Shown: positions 18,513 through 33,698, counted from the stretch's first letter. The stretch is DNA of 64,000 nucleotides from Myxococcota bacterium (GCA_025057315.1 JANWXW010000061.1:62001-126000); one strand, 5' to 3'. Translations and numbers: made by a program. Notes: generated from the sequence alone by a model not told the origin.

Positions 18513-20192
18513 ATGGCCCAGCATCAGTACGTCTTTGTCATGAAGGACCTGCGCAAGGTGGTGCCCCCCCAGCGCGAGATCCTCAAGGGGCTCTGGCTGT
18601 CTTTTTTGCCCGGCGCCAAAATCGGCGTTCTCGGGCAGAACGGCGCAGGAAAGAGCACTTTGCTTCGCATCATGGCCGGCGTCGATACGGAGTTCATGGG
18701 GGAAGCCTGGCCGGCCGATGGAATCAAGATCGGCTACCTGCCCCAGGAGCCACAGCTGGATCCGACCAAGACCGTGCTTGGCAACGTGGAGGAAGCTGTT
18801 GCCGAGAGCAAGGCCCTGCTACGCCGCTTCGAAGAGGTCTCCGCCCGCCTGGGCGAGGACCTGCCTCCAGGCGAGATGGAAAAGCTGCTGGAGGAACAGG
18901 CTCGGCTCCAGGACCAAATCGACGCCGCGGGAGCCTGGGAACTGGACCGCATGGTGGAGATTGCCATGGACGCGCTGCGCCTGCCGCCCCCCGATGCGGA
19001 CGTGAACCACCTGTCTGGCGGCGAGCGGCGTCGCGTGGCGCTGTGCCGGGTGCTGCTGTCGCGCCCCGACCTGCTGCTGCTGGACGAGCCCACCAACCAC
19101 CTGGATGCCGAGAGCGTGGCCTGGCTAGAGCGCCATCTGGCAGAGTTTCCCGGGACGGTGGTGGCCGTCACGCACGACCGCTACTTTTTGGACAACGTGG
19201 CTGGCTGGATCTTAGAGCTGGATCGCGGGGCTGGCATACCATGGGAGGGAAACTACTCATCATGGCTGGAGCAGAAGCAGCGGCGCCTGGCCATCGAGGA
19301 AAAGCAGGAGAGCGCACGGCAGCGGACGCTGCAGCGCGAGCTGGAGTGGGTGCGCAGCTCTCCGCGGGCACGCCAGGCCAAGAGCAAGGCGCGCCTGCAG
19401 GCCTATGAGGAATTGCTCAAGCAGGCCAACGAGGCGCGCATCGAGGTCGCTGAGATCTCCATCCCACCGGCACCGCGGCTCGGCGACGAGGTCATCGTGG
19501 CTGAGCACCTCTACAAGGGCTACGGCGACCGGCTCCTCATCGAGGACCTGAGCTTCCGCCTGCCGCGCGGTGGCATCGTCGGGGTCATCGGCCCCAACGG
19601 GGCGGGCAAGACCACCCTGTTCCGCATGATCACCGGCCAGGAGGCGCCGGACCGGGGAACGCTCAAGGTGGGCGAGACGGTACGGTTGGCCTATGTGGAC
19701 CAGTCGCGCGATGCTCTCGTTGGGGAGCGCACGGTATGGGAGGAGATTTCCGGTGGGGCCGAGACGCTGGAGATGGGCCGGCGGCGGATCAACTCGCGGG
19801 CCTACTGCGCGCAGTTCGGCTTCAGAGGGGCCGACCAGCAGAAGCGCGTCAAGGATCTTTCAGGTGGCGAGCGCAATCGCGTGCACCTGGCCAAGATGCT
19901 CAAAAGCGGTGGCAACGTGCTGCTGCTGGATGAGCCGACCAATGACCTCGACGTTGACACGCTGCGCGCCCTGGAGGAGGCCTTGCTGTCGTTTGCAGGC
20001 TGCGTGGTGGTCATCAGCCACGACCGCTGGTTCCTGGATCGCATCGCCACCCACATCCTTGCCTTCGAGGGCGACAGCAAGGTGGTGTGGTTCGAGGGCA
20101 ACTACAGGGACTATGAGCAGGACCGCAAGCGACGGCTCGGTCCCCTGGCGGCACAGCCCCACCGCATCCGGTACAAAAAGCTCACTCGCTGA
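18513..20192 (+). CDS. ettA: Energy-dependent translational throttle protein EttA (ABC-F)
   Basis: EttA is a cytosolic ABC-F ATPase that binds the ribosomal E site and gates elongation according to ATP/ADP. The 559-residue product from ATG 18513 begins [19 protein letters not shown], like E. coli EttA; a GTG at 18495 is less likely. ABC1 has [20 protein letters not shown] and [15 protein letters not shown]2 has [20 protein letters not shown] and [11 protein letters not shown]. The charged interdomain linker (about 240-320, [16 protein letters not shown]) is present, and there are no membrane segments. TGTGCTAG lies 12 nt upstream of the start. Confidence 0.95.
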   Translation: MAQHQYVFVMKDLRKVVPPQREILKGLWLSFLPGAKIGVLGQNGAGKSTLLRIMAGVDTEFMGEAWPADGIKIGYLPQEPQLDPTKTVLGNVEEAVAESKALLRRFEEVSARLGEDLPPGEMEKLLEEQARLQDQIDAAGAWELDRMVEIAMDALRLPPPDADVNHLSGGERRRVALCRVLLSRPDLLLLDEPTNHLDAESVAWLERHLAEFPGTVVAVTHDRYFLDNVAGWILELDRGAGIPWEGNYSSWLEQKQRRLAIEEKQESARQRTLQRELEWVRSSPRARQAKSKARLQAYEELLKQANEARIEVAEISIPPAPRLGDEVIVAEHLYKGYGDRLLIEDLSFRLPRGGIVGVIGPNGAGKTTLFRMITGQEAPDRGTLKVGETVRLAYVDQSRDALVGERTVWEEISGGAETLEMGRRRINSRAYCAQFGFRGADQQKRVKDLSGGERNRVHLAKMLKSGGNVLLLDEPTNDLDVDTLRALEEALLSFAGCVVVISHDRWFLDRIATHILAFEGDSKVVWFEGNYRDYEQDRKRRLGPLAAQPHRIRYKKLTR

Positions 20193-20223
20193 CGCGATAC
20201 GCCCCGGGACCTCGCGCAGCGGC

Positions 20224-21297
<1,074 letters not shown>

Positions 21298-21352
21298 GTC
21301 CGTGCTGACCCTGCAGTGTGCCACGAAAGCGACCCCGGAGTATGCTTTTGCC

Positions 21353-23647
21353 ATGCCGAGCCGTCCCCGGAGCAAGCGTGCCGCCGCCGACCTGCCGGCC
21401 CCCGCCGCGCAACCACCACCGGCACCGGCCACGGCAGAGGAGGAGGCGGCTGGTGCGGACCCGGTGCCCCCTGCCCTGAAGGAACTACTCGAGCGCCTGC
21501 CCGCCGAGCCGGGTGTGTACCTGATGAAGGACAAGAAGGGGCGTGTCCTGTACGTAGGCAAGGCGCAGAACCTGCGTGCTCGCGTGCGCTCTTACTTTGC
21601 CCGCGGCAGCGACGGCCGGGCCTTCGTCCGCCTGCTCGACCGCCTGGTCGCTGACATCGAGACCATCGTGACAGGCAACGAGAAGGAAGCGCTGCTGCTG
21701 GAGAACAATCTCATCAAGCAGCACCGCCCCCGCTTCAACGTCAAGCTCGTGGACGACAAAAACTACCTGGTCCTGCGTCTGGACATGCGGGCCGACTATC
21801 CTCGCCTCGAGGTCACACGTCGCATCCGCGATGACGGCGCCCGCTACTTCGGCCCATATCACTCGGCCACTGCCTGCCGGCAGACGCTGGAGGTGGTCAA
21901 CCGGCACTTCAAGCTCCGCACCTGCACGGACCAGGTGATGCGTAGCCGGCGCCGACCCTGCCTGCAGTACCAGATCAAACGCTGCGACGCGCCCTGTGTC
22001 TTCCCGGTGTCCAAGGCAGAGTACGCCGAGCAGGTTCGGGATGTGGCCCTGTTTCTCGACGGCAAGGACCAGGAACTCACCCAGCGGCTGCGGGAGCGGA
22101 TGCTAAGCGCCTCGGCGGAGATGAAGTTCGAGGTGGCAGCGGCTCTCAGAGACCAGCTCCGTGCCCTGGAGCGAACCCTGGAAGAGCAGCGGGTGGTGTC
22201 CGCGCAGTTTGTGGACCAAGACGTCTTTGGCTACTACCGCGAGGGCGATGTTCTGACCATCGCCATCCTTCACATCCGCCAGGGAAAGCTTCTCGGCACG
22301 CGCAGCTACCACTTTACTGACCAGGAGTTTCCAGACGAGGAGTCCCTGTCTGCCTTCGTTGGTCTCTATTATGATATGGGCAATATAATTCCCGATGAAG
22401 TGATCCTTCCCATGGCGATCGAGGACCAACAGGCAAAGCAGGAATGGCTACGGGACAAGGTAGCTGCCGGTGGGCGCAAAAGAGCCAGCGTGCAGGTGCT
22501 GTCCCCCCGCCGTGGGCCGCGGGCTAGGCTCGTCGAGCTTGCCTGTCGCAATGCTGCTGCGGCCTTTCGCACTCGAGGAGACCAGCGGCGCAACATCCAG
22601 GACGCACTGGTCAAGCTAGAGCGGCGCCTGCACCTCAGGCGCTTGCCTCGCCGCATCGAGTGCTTCGACGTCTCGCACCTGCAGGGCAGCTTCCCGGTGG
22701 CGGCGATGGTGGTCTTCGTGGATGGCGAGCCCCTGCGCTCGGCATATCGGACTTTTAAGGTACGCTCGGTGCAAAACGATGACTGCGCGGCGCTCTATGA
22801 GGTGCTGCTGCGACGCTTCCGCCGGGCACGCGCCGCTCTAGATGCCGCAGGGACACAGACCGCTGCAGGGCAGCAGGACCATGCAGTTCGACCGACGGAG
22901 CAGACCGGGACAGGAGAGGACCGGGACCAGGGCGACTCTCAGGCCGCCACTTGGGCCCTGCCGGACCTTGTCGTGATCGACGGTGGCAAGGGGCAGCTCG
23001 GTTCTGCGATGGCGGCTCTGCGCGACGCCGGCCTGGAACCCCACCAGGTGGATCTGGTCGCACTGGCCAAAGAGCGAGAAGTGGGCGAGGGGGCAGCGGC
23101 CCGACACGAGCCAGACCGCGTCTTTTTGCCCAAGGTCAAGGACCCGCTGCGGCTGCGTCCCAACACCACCGAGTTGTTCATTCTGTCGCGCATCCGCGAT
23201 GAGGCGCATCGCTTTGCCGTGGCCACCCATGGGCGACAGCGCCAGCGCGCGGCGCTCCGCTCCCGTCTGCAGGATATCCCCGGCGTGGGACCCAAGCGGC
23301 AGCGGGCCTTGTTGCGGGCGCTCGGCAGCGTGCGGCGGATCCGCGAGGCCAGCCTAGAGGAGCTGCTAGCGGTCCCCGGTCTGGGCCGCCAGGCAGCTGA
23401 GGCAGTTCGGGCATTCTTCGACCAAGAGGCGGCGCTGACCACGGCCTCCGAGGCAGCAGACCCACCGGGATCTGCGGGACGGCCCCCTTCCCCGCAGGCT
23501 CCCGTTGTGGACGATTCCGCCGTCGCCGAAAATGCGGCCGAGCAGGAACTGCTGCAGATGGCAGAGGAGGTCGAGCTGGTCTCGGAGGAGATGCAGCGTC
23601 TGGTGGCCGAGGCCTCGCTGCGCGGCTCCGAAGAAGCATCCCAATGA
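21353..23647 (+). CDS. uvrC: Excinuclease ABC subunit C
   Basis: UvrC makes both incisions in nucleotide excision repair. The 764-residue product (start ATG 21353; longer than the usual ~600) has a GIY-YIG domain (about 49-130; PGVYLMKDKKGRVLYVGKAQ), a UVR motif (about 255-285), the RNase H-like endonuclease domain (about 435-545; ECFDVSHLQGS, LVVIDGGKGQ) and tandem helix-hairpin-helix motifs (about 637-692). Four cysteines spaced 0/+12/+20/+24 from C191 match the spacing of the iron-sulfur ligands of E. coli UvrC. The extra length is a Pro-rich N-terminal extension, a 45-residue hydrophilic insert inside the RNase H domain (about 492-537) and an acidic C-terminal tail. It overlaps the MFS gene by 4 nt. 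Confidence 0.96.
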   Translation: MPSRPRSKRAAADLPAPAAQPPPAPATAEEEAAGADPVPPALKELLERLPAEPGVYLMKDKKGRVLYVGKAQNLRARVRSYFARGSDGRAFVRLLDRLVADIETIVTGNEKEALLLENNLIKQHRPRFNVKLVDDKNYLVLRLDMRADYPRLEVTRRIRDDGARYFGPYHSATACRQTLEVVNRHFKLRTCTDQVMRSRRRPCLQYQIKRCDAPCVFPVSKAEYAEQVRDVALFLDGKDQELTQRLRERMLSASAEMKFEVAAALRDQLRALERTLEEQRVVSAQFVDQDVFGYYREGDVLTIAILHIRQGKLLGTRSYHFTDQEFPDEESLSAFVGLYYDMGNIIPDEVILPMAIEDQQAKQEWLRDKVAAGGRKRASVQVLSPRRGPRARLVELACRNAAAAFRTRGDQRRNIQDALVKLERRLHLRRLPRRIECFDVSHLQGSFPVAAMVVFVDGEPLRSAYRTFKVRSVQNDDCAALYEVLLRRFRRARAALDAAGTQTAAGQQDHAVRPTEQTGTGEDRDQGDSQAATWALPDLVVIDGGKGQLGSAMAALRDAGLEPHQVDLVALAKEREVGEGAAARHEPDRVFLPKVKDPLRLRPNTTELFILSRIRDEAHRFAVATHGRQRQRAALRSRLQDIPGVGPKRQRALLRALGSVRRIREASLEELLAVPGLGRQAAEAVRAFFDQEAALTTASEAADPPGSAGRPPSPQAPVVDDSAVAENAAEQELLQMAEEVELVSEEMQRLVAEASLRGSEEASQ

Positions 23648-24828
23648 GCCGACCCCGCCTCGGACGGACCGTCATCGGTCTCGGCCTGGTCAGCCTGCTG
23701 ACCGACGCCTCCTCGGAGATGATCTACCCGCTGCTGCCTGTCTTTCTGACCACCGTCTTGGGGGCCGGCGTGGGCCAGGTGGGCATCATCGAGGGTGCGG
23801 CCGAGGCCATCTCGTCGCTGCTCAAGCTGGTCTCCGGGGCCATCAGCGACCGTCTACAGCGCCGCAAGCCGCTGGTCCTGTTCGGCTATGGGCTCTCCGC
23901 GCTGATGCGGCCGTGCCTGGCCCTGATGCAAAGCGCCGCGGGCGTGCTCCTGTTGCGGCTGGGCGATCGGGTGGGCAAGGGGCTGCGCAGTGGAGCACGG
24001 GACGCCCTGCTGGCCGATGCAGCTCCCCCCGAGTCCCGCGGCCGCGCGTATGGCCTCCACCGCGCCCTGGACAATGCCGGCGCGGTGATTGGGCCCCTTG
24101 GGGCCTCGCTGCTGCTGGCAGCCGGCGTGGGCCTGCGTCCGTTGTTCCTCATCACCGCCATTCCCGGCGTCCTGGCGCTGCTCGTGCTCCTGTTGGTTGT
24201 GCGCGAAGCTCCCCGTGTCTCCCCCAGGCCCCGGCCCCTTGCGATCGCAGGGAGCGGCCCCACCCGACTGCCGCCTTCGCTGCGGCGGTATCTAGGAGCC
24301 CTGGCCGTCTTCTCGCTGGGCAACTCCAGCGATGCCTTTCTGCTGCTGTGGGCCCGCGACGCCGGCGTGCCGACGGACCAGGTGCCCCTGTTGTGGATGG
24401 CTCACAATGCCATCAAGGCCCTGTTGTGCGCGCCGCTCGGCGCCCTGTCGGATCGCTGGGGACGCCGTCGCGTGATCCTGCTGAGCTGGGCCCTGTATGC
24501 CACGGTGTACGCTGGCTGCGCCGGGCTTAGGGGACCTGCGTGGGCCTGGACCCTGTTGTGCATCTACGGCGTCTACTATGCCCTCTTGGAGGGAGCAGAG
24601 CGGGCACTGGTGGCCGACCTGGCCCCGGTGGCGCTGCGAGGGCGCGCCTTCGGCTGGTTCTATGGTGTCACCGGCGCCTGTGCGCTGCCTGCCAGCCTCC
24701 TGTTCGCCAGGCTGTATGCCAGGCCCATGGGAGCGGTCTTGGCCTTTGGGACAGGGGCCGTGCTGGCGGCTCTGGCGGCCCTGCTGCTCCTGCGTGTCCC
24801 GACGGACCGAGCCGGGGCGGGAGGCTGA
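23644..24828 (+). CDS. Major facilitator superfamily transporter
   Basis: A 394-residue hydrophobic protein with about 12 membrane segments. The MFS loop-2/3 signature appears as SGAISDRLQRRKPLVLFGY and again in the second half as LGALSDRWGRRRVILLSW. The start LVSLLTDASSEMIYPLLPVFL and the GDRVGKGLRSGARDALLAD segment match a bacterial MFS subgroup of unknown substrate, often annotated as multidrug- or sugar-type efflux. It overlaps uvrC by four bases (ATGA), so it is translated from the same message. Confidence 0.9.
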   Translation: MSRPRLGRTVIGLGLVSLLTDASSEMIYPLLPVFLTTVLGAGVGQVGIIEGAAEAISSLLKLVSGAISDRLQRRKPLVLFGYGLSALMRPCLALMQSAAGVLLLRLGDRVGKGLRSGARDALLADAAPPESRGRAYGLHRALDNAGAVIGPLGASLLLAAGVGLRPLFLITAIPGVLALLVLLLVVREAPRVSPRPRPLAIAGSGPTRLPPSLRRYLGALAVFSLGNSSDAFLLLWARDAGVPTDQVPLLWMAHNAIKALLCAPLGALSDRWGRRRVILLSWALYATVYAGCAGLRGPAWAWTLLCIYGVYYALLEGAERALVADLAPVALRGRAFGWFYGVTGACALPASLLFARLYARPMGAVLAFGTGAVLAALAALLLLRVPTDRAGAGG

Positions 24829-25601
24829 GAGATGAGGCCCGTGCGCCGGGGCACGCGGCTGCTGACCCCAGGTGCTGCGTTGGCATCTGGCTCGAGGGAA
24901 CGTGGCTGGTGTTATCCCCCTGAGAGCTTGGTGCGCATCGACGCGCTTGGCCTGTCGCGGACCTTCCGGCTGGACCGGGTGCGCCTCTGGAGCTCGCTGC
25001 TGGTTTGCGTCTTTACCTGGGGACCTATGTCCTGCTGCTAGGTGTCATCCCACGGCGGCGCGGACCAGGCACTCTGGTGGGGCTCTTGCTGAGTGGAGAG
25101 CTGGGCGGCGGCCGGGGTGCTATGGCGGGGGGCCGACCGGAATGGAGGAGCCTCAAGAGAGGCTGTGCACCACAGGGTGCCGCCGCCCTTGGCCCTGGTC
25201 GCCTGCAGCACCGGCTGGTCAGCCTTGTGGCGGCCTCTGGTTGCCGGCCACCGTCCTGGTTCGTAGAGCCCACGGCGGATGCCGCGCATCGGGGCAGCGC
25301 CCTGCTGGGCCTGCGGTAGGGGCGCGCCGACCGGGCATCGAGTAAGATGGCTCCGCCGCCCATGGCCATGCCCCGACCCAGTCTTCGTGCCGTCCCCAGC
25401 GAGGCGGCCTCCACAGCGCAGGCCGCAGAGCAGCGCTGCCCGACACCTACCGGAACAACGCCCTGGTCGAGGCCCCCACTGGCTCGGGGGGAAGTCTGCT
25501 CCCCGCACTGCTGGTTGACCAAGAGGATGGACAACGCGACGATCTGGAGCAGGCCCGGGCCGAGGGTCGTGGGTGATAGCTTGACAGAGAACCAGAAGCA
25601 C
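24829..25601. other. 773-bp gap with possible degraded gene fragments
   Basis: No intact gene is credible here. Plausible protein-like pieces occur in successive frames: GIWLEGTWLVLSP (about 24889-24927), then SLVRIDALGLSRTFRLDRVR (about 24925-24985), then LRLYLGTYVLLLGVIPRRR (about 25000-25059). Each is cut short by a stop or runs into the next frame, as if one short gene had acquired two frameshifts. The remaining stretch to 25601 is GC-rich without clear signals and must hold the promoter of the downstream activator gene. Confidence 0.25.
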
Positions 25602-26957
25602 ATGGACAAGACGCTGTCCGCCTCGATGCTGTACACGGACTCCCGGAGCGGGGGGCTGCACGTGCGCCGCTTCCGCCTGACGGTCGTGTGTGGCCCGGAT
25701 GCAACCAAGTCCCTGCTCCTGGAGGAGGGCACAGCCTTGGTTGGCACGGCGCCTGGCTGTGACCTGGTGCTCACAGACCGCGCAGTATCGCGACATCACC
25801 TGGAACTGCAGGTGCGGCCCGATGGTCTACACGTCATCGATGCGGGCTCCACCAATGGCACCTTCGCCGGCGAGGTGCGCATCGGAACGGTCGTGCTCAC
25901 GGGGGCTGCCCGACTCCGGCTCGGGCCCCACACGGAACTGGAGGTGACCCCGGCGGATGTTCCGGTTGAGGTGGGACTGTACCCAGCGGAGCAGTTCGGT
26001 GCGGCGCTGGGGCGCAGCAGGGTGATGCGGGAGCTGTTTGGCCTGCTGGACCGCGTGGCCAGGAGCGATGCCACCCTGCTGCTGTTGGGAGAAACGGGGA
26101 CGGGCAAGGAGGCATTGGCAGAGGCCGTCCACCAGGTGTCTCCCCGCAGAGGGGGGCCCTTTGTCGTTGTGGATTGCGGCGCTCTGCCCAAAAACTTGAT
26201 TGGCTCGGAGCTGTTCGGCCACGTCCGTGGCGCCTTTACGGGGGCCACGGAGAACAAGCGCGGCCTCATCGAGGAGGCCGATCGCGGCACGCTGTTCTTG
26301 GATGAGATCGGGGAGCTCCCCTTGGAGCTTCAGCCTCAGCTGCTCCGGGTCCTGGAGAAGCGCGAGGTGCGTCCGATTGGCGAGACGCGCAGCCGCAAGG
26401 TCAACATCCGCGTCATTGCCGCCACCAACCGGGACATGCAGGAGATGCTGCGCAGCGGGCAGTTCCGCGAAGATCTATACTTCCGCTTGGCGGTGGTCCA
26501 GGCACAGGTGCCGCCGCTGCGTCAGCGCAAGGAGGACATCCCTCTGCTGGTGGCCCATTTTCTGCGTCAGATGGGCAAGCCTCAGCTGACGCTTTCCGAC
26601 GAGGTCATGGCCCAGCTTCAGGCCCACGATTGGCCGGGCAACGTGCGCGAGCTCCGCAACGTGGTAGAAAGCGGGCTGTCGCTGGGAAGCTACGGAGCGC
26701 TGCCTCGGCCTGTCTCCCCTCAGGGACAGCCAGAGCCCAGTGGGGACCAGGAGCCGCGGGACCTGCAGAGCGAGATGCGCGACCGTCCCTTCAAGGAGGC
26801 CAAGGGCCTGCTCATCGAGCAGTTTGAGCGCGACTACCTCACGCATCTGCTCCGGCGGCATGCAGGCAACATCTCGCGAGCGGCCCAGGAGGCGGGCATC
26901 GATCGCAACTACATCCACAGGCTGGTCAAAAAATATGGAATCCCGACGGGGAGATAG
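25602..26957 (+). CDS. FHA-domain sigma-54-dependent transcriptional activator
   Basis: The product is 451 residues from the ATG at 25602 (the frame is open upstream but not conserved-looking). An N-terminal FHA domain (about 20-100; DRAVSRHHLELQV, STNGTF) would bind phosphothreonine, so a Ser/Thr kinase is its likely input. The AAA+ domain (about 140-375) has GETGTGKE (Walker A), the sigma-54-contacting loop GAFTGA near residue 210 and TLFLDEIGELP (Walker B). A Fis-type helix-turn-helix ends the protein (NISRAAQEAGIDRNYIHRLV). FHA-type activators are a myxobacterial speciality. It is three bases from the alkylsulfatase-like gene and probably co-transcribed with it. Confidence 0.95.
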   Translation: MDKTLSASMLYTDSRSGGLHVRRFRLTVVCGPDATKSLLLEEGTALVGTAPGCDLVLTDRAVSRHHLELQVRPDGLHVIDAGSTNGTFAGEVRIGTVVLTGAARLRLGPHTELEVTPADVPVEVGLYPAEQFGAALGRSRVMRELFGLLDRVARSDATLLLLGETGTGKEALAEAVHQVSPRRGGPFVVVDCGALPKNLIGSELFGHVRGAFTGATENKRGLIEEADRGTLFLDEIGELPLELQPQLLRVLEKREVRPIGETRSRKVNIRVIAATNRDMQEMLRSGQFREDLYFRLAVVQAQVPPLRQRKEDIPLLVAHFLRQMGKPQLTLSDEVMAQLQAHDWPGNVRELRNVVESGLSLGSYGALPRPVSPQGQPEPSGDQEPRDLQSEMRDRPFKEAKGLLIEQFERDYLTHLLRRHAGNISRAAQEAGIDRNYIHRLVKKYGIPTGR

Positions 26958-26960
26958 GAC

Positions 26961-28190
26961 GTGGGCGCGGTTCTGGACCTAGCGGAGCGGCTGCTGGGAG
27001 GGGAACTCGACCCGGCCGTGCACCATCCCTTTGCCCCGCTGCTGGAGCTGGAGGAGCTCAGTCCCACGCTGGGCTTCGTCTCCAGCTTCGCCAACGTGAC
27101 GGCGCTCCGCACCCCCGAGGGCCTGCTTTTGCTGGATGCATCCAGCGCCTGGATGGCGCCGCAGGTGCGAACCCTGGTGCGCGCCTGGACCGATGCGCCG
27201 CTGACCACGCTGGTATACACCCATGGCCACATCGACCATGTGGGCGGTGCGGAGCTGTGGCTCGCAGCCGAACCGGGTGCGCGGGTCCTGGCCCAGGCGG
27301 AGCTGCCCAGGCGGTTTCACCGCTACCGCCTGACCGCTGGCTACAATGCCTGCATCAACACGCGGCAGTTTCGGGTGCCGGTGCGTTGGCCGGCATCCCT
27401 TCGCCAGCCGGATGAGCTCGTCCAGGAGCGACGCGTGCTCAGGCTGGCAGATGAGGAGGTGGAGCTGCGAGCGGCGCGAGGCGAGACGGATGATCATCTG
27501 TGGGTCTGGTTGCCCCGTCAGCGAGCTGTCTGTACAGGAGATCTCTTTATTTGGGCAGTCCCCAATGCAGGCAACCCTCAGAAGGTCCAGCGTTATCCCC
27601 TGGACTGGGCAAATGCGCTGCGGGAGATGGCCAGCTTGCATCCCGCCATCCTCTGCCCGGGCCATGGCCCGCCCATCATTGGGCAGGAGCGGGTCCAGCG
27701 CGCCTTGTGCGAAACGGCGGAGTTGTTGGAAGACCTCTGCCACCAAGTCCTCCAGCTCATGAATGACGGGGCCAAGCTGGACGACGTGCTGCATGCTGTA
27801 AAGGCACCTTCTCATCTTCTAGAGCGCCCCTACCTGCGCCCGATCTATGACGAGCCTGCCTTCATCGTGCGCAACCTGTGGCGCCTGTATGGAGGATGGT
27901 GGGATGGCAACCCGGCGAACCTACTTCCTGCGTCGGAACGGGAGCTGGCCACAGAGATCGCGACGCTGGTCGGCGGGGCAGGGCGTCTGGTGGAGCGGGC
28001 CCAGGCGCTTATGGAGCAGGACCAGCTGCCATTGGCCTGTCATCTGATCGAGCTGGCGGCGCGAGCGGCTCCCCAGGACCCGGCGGTGCAGCAGGCGCGC
28101 GCGGCCATCTACCGGCGGCGCGCACAAACCCAGACCTCGCTGATGGCCAGAAATCTCTTCCTGGTGGCGGCGGAAGAAGGGGGCAGCTAG
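26961..28190 (+). CDS. Metallo-beta-lactamase-fold, alkylsulfatase-like hydrolase
   Basis: The 409-residue protein (GTG start, with GGAGA just upstream, inside the end of the preceding gene) has the MBL metal motif THGHIDHVGG, RAVCTGDLF and the last ligand CPGHGPPI. Its second half matches the alkylsulfatase dimerisation domain (IVRNLWRLYGGWWDGNPANL). Alkylsulfatases of the SdsA1/BDS1 class cleave sulfate from primary or secondary alkyl sulfates. Two things differ from SdsA1: the protein is much shorter, lacking the C-terminal SCP2 lipid-binding domain, and no signal peptide is visible. A cytoplasmic sulfate- or other ester hydrolase is likely; the substrate is unproven. Confidence 0.85.
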   Translation: MGAVLDLAERLLGGELDPAVHHPFAPLLELEELSPTLGFVSSFANVTALRTPEGLLLLDASSAWMAPQVRTLVRAWTDAPLTTLVYTHGHIDHVGGAELWLAAEPGARVLAQAELPRRFHRYRLTAGYNACINTRQFRVPVRWPASLRQPDELVQERRVLRLADEEVELRAARGETDDHLWVWLPRQRAVCTGDLFIWAVPNAGNPQKVQRYPLDWANALREMASLHPAILCPGHGPPIIGQERVQRALCETAELLEDLCHQVLQLMNDGAKLDDVLHAVKAPSHLLERPYLRPIYDEPAFIVRNLWRLYGGWWDGNPANLLPASERELATEIATLVGGAGRLVERAQALMEQDQLPLACHLIELAARAAPQDPAVQQARAAIYRRRAQTQTSLMARNLFLVAAEEGGS

Positions 28191-28212
28191 AAGAGATCCT
28201 TGCGTATCAGAG

Positions 28213-28236
28213 GGCACCGGTCAAAGAACCGGTGCC
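28213..28236. terminator. Perfect 9-bp hairpin between convergent genes
   Basis: GGCACCGGT and ACCGGTGCC arms enclose a 6-nt loop (CAAAGA), 22 nt after the hydrolase stop and downstream of the convergent MerR gene. There is no T-tract. The stem is strong and well placed to stop or shield transcripts from both sides. The remainder of the gap (28237-28453) shows nothing else recognisable. Confidence 0.5.
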
Positions 28237-28453
28237 GCAGCAGCAGGGGGGAGCCTTGGCCGCAGCGCGAAGGGGGAGCACCGCCCTGAGCTCAGGTGTC
28301 ACTGCAGCATCGCAGCTGTGGCATCGAGGAGCTCCTACGAGGGAGCGGGCCGTATCCCACCATCGCGATGGGCCACGACGAGACCCCCCACCTGGCCCTC
28401 AGCCAAGTGGCGGGGCTGGCTCTGTCCCACCCGAGACGTCTGTTGGGCCCTGG

Positions 28454-29011
28454 CTACCAGACCGCCGGGACATACTCTATGCCCTCTTGGGAGGGTCGGT
28501 CCTGCCCTCGTCTTGGGGGCAGGGTGGTCAATGTGCTTGGCTGGCACCACAGGGCCCGGATGATGAACGGTACCTCGCTGTCCTCTGCGCTGGCCTCTAC
28601 CGCGCTCATTACCTGGCCGCGGTGCTCCTGGAGCCAGCGCACGGCCCGCATCACTTCCTCTTCGCCCTTCTGCATGGCCTGGAGCTGAGCGTGCAGCTCA
28701 CGAGCATGGTGCGCGAGGCTGGCCTCCACCCGCTCCAGCCAGCTGAGCGGGGTGGCGTCCTCTGGACGCACGGTGCGCGAGTCGAGCACGTCGCGGATGG
28801 CGGCGATGGACAGACCGGCCATGCGCAGGGCCCGGATGAGCTTGAGGCGCATCAGATCGGAGGGTACATAGATGCGCCGACCATATTGATCCCGGCCGGC
28901 CGGCATCAGCAGGCCCTGCTCCTCATAAAAACGAACCGCGCGACGCGTGACCGCGGCGTCCCGCAACAGCTCGAACAGACGCAGCATGGTGCCTTTTTGT
29001 TCCTGGTTCAC
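28454..29011 (-). CDS. MerR-family transcriptional regulator
   Basis: The product is about 185 residues from a GTG at 29011, chosen because GAGGGA sits six bases before it; an ATG at 28987 (preceded by AAAAGG) is nearly as good, and the frame remains open to 29170. The winged-helix start is degenerate but clear: VTRRAVRFYEEQGLLMPAGR, then YGRRIYVPSDLMRLKLIRAL and AGLSIAAIRDVLDSR. A coiled-coil dimerisation helix follows. The C-terminal 60 residues contain no metal-binding Cys cluster, so a metal sensor is unlikely. An AT-rich, dyad-rich region upstream is its likely promoter/operator. Confidence 0.82.
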   Translation of the reverse strand: MNQEQKGTMLRLFELLRDAAVTRRAVRFYEEQGLLMPAGRDQYGRRIYVPSDLMRLKLIRALRMAGLSIAAIRDVLDSRTVRPEDATPLSWLERVEASLAHHARELHAQLQAMQKGEEEVMRAVRWLQEHRGQVMSAVEASAEDSEVPFIIRALWCQPSTLTTLPPRRGQDRPSQEGIEYVPAVW

Positions 29012-29159
29012 GGGCAATCCCTCGCAATTTGAACAAGTGAGCTCAGCAAACAAGTCGCCGAAGACGTCCTTAGGCATCCTTGTATGCAAGCACACTCCGT
29101 GCCGCGGGCTATCCCCTCGTGCTTCGGGGCGTTGTCGGGCCGTGGCCAGGTTGCGATGA

Positions 29160-29222
29160 AAAATATGCAATCTGGCAGCGCGACATTATGCATATATTAT
29201 CGTCTGATAGATAATTTTTTAG
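29160..29222 (-). promoter_or_regulatory. AT-rich promoter/operator island upstream of merR-like gene
   Basis: In a GC-rich genome this 60-bp block is strikingly AT-rich. It contains inverted repeats ATATGCA (29163-29169) / TGCATAT (29189-29195), the palindrome TATGCATA (29187-29194) and ATTATC (29196-29201) / GATAAT (29210-29215). On the minus strand TGCATAAT (29192-29185) resembles an extended -10. MerR proteins bind dyads within long-spacer promoters, so this fits autoregulation. Confidence 0.45.
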
Positions 29223-29252
29223 ATGCTTGAATCCGCATCGGAGCGATCAGGG

Positions 29253-33626
<4,374 letters not shown>

Positions 33627-33698
33627 GGTCCGCAGGGTATATGAGACTGAACAAACGTACAAATCCAGGACCGCGCCGTTTTGATGCAGGATGGAGCC

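Noticed and set aside
20193..20223. CGCGA/TCGCG arms between ettA and nagZ as a terminator
   Set aside because: Only five pairs with a long loop and no T-tract; expected by chance at this GC content.
25025..25774. 249-residue minus-strand frame upstream of and into the sigma-54 activator gene
   Set aside because: It has no recognisable fold, is Arg/Ser-rich as expected of an antisense shadow, and overlaps the FHA domain coding region.
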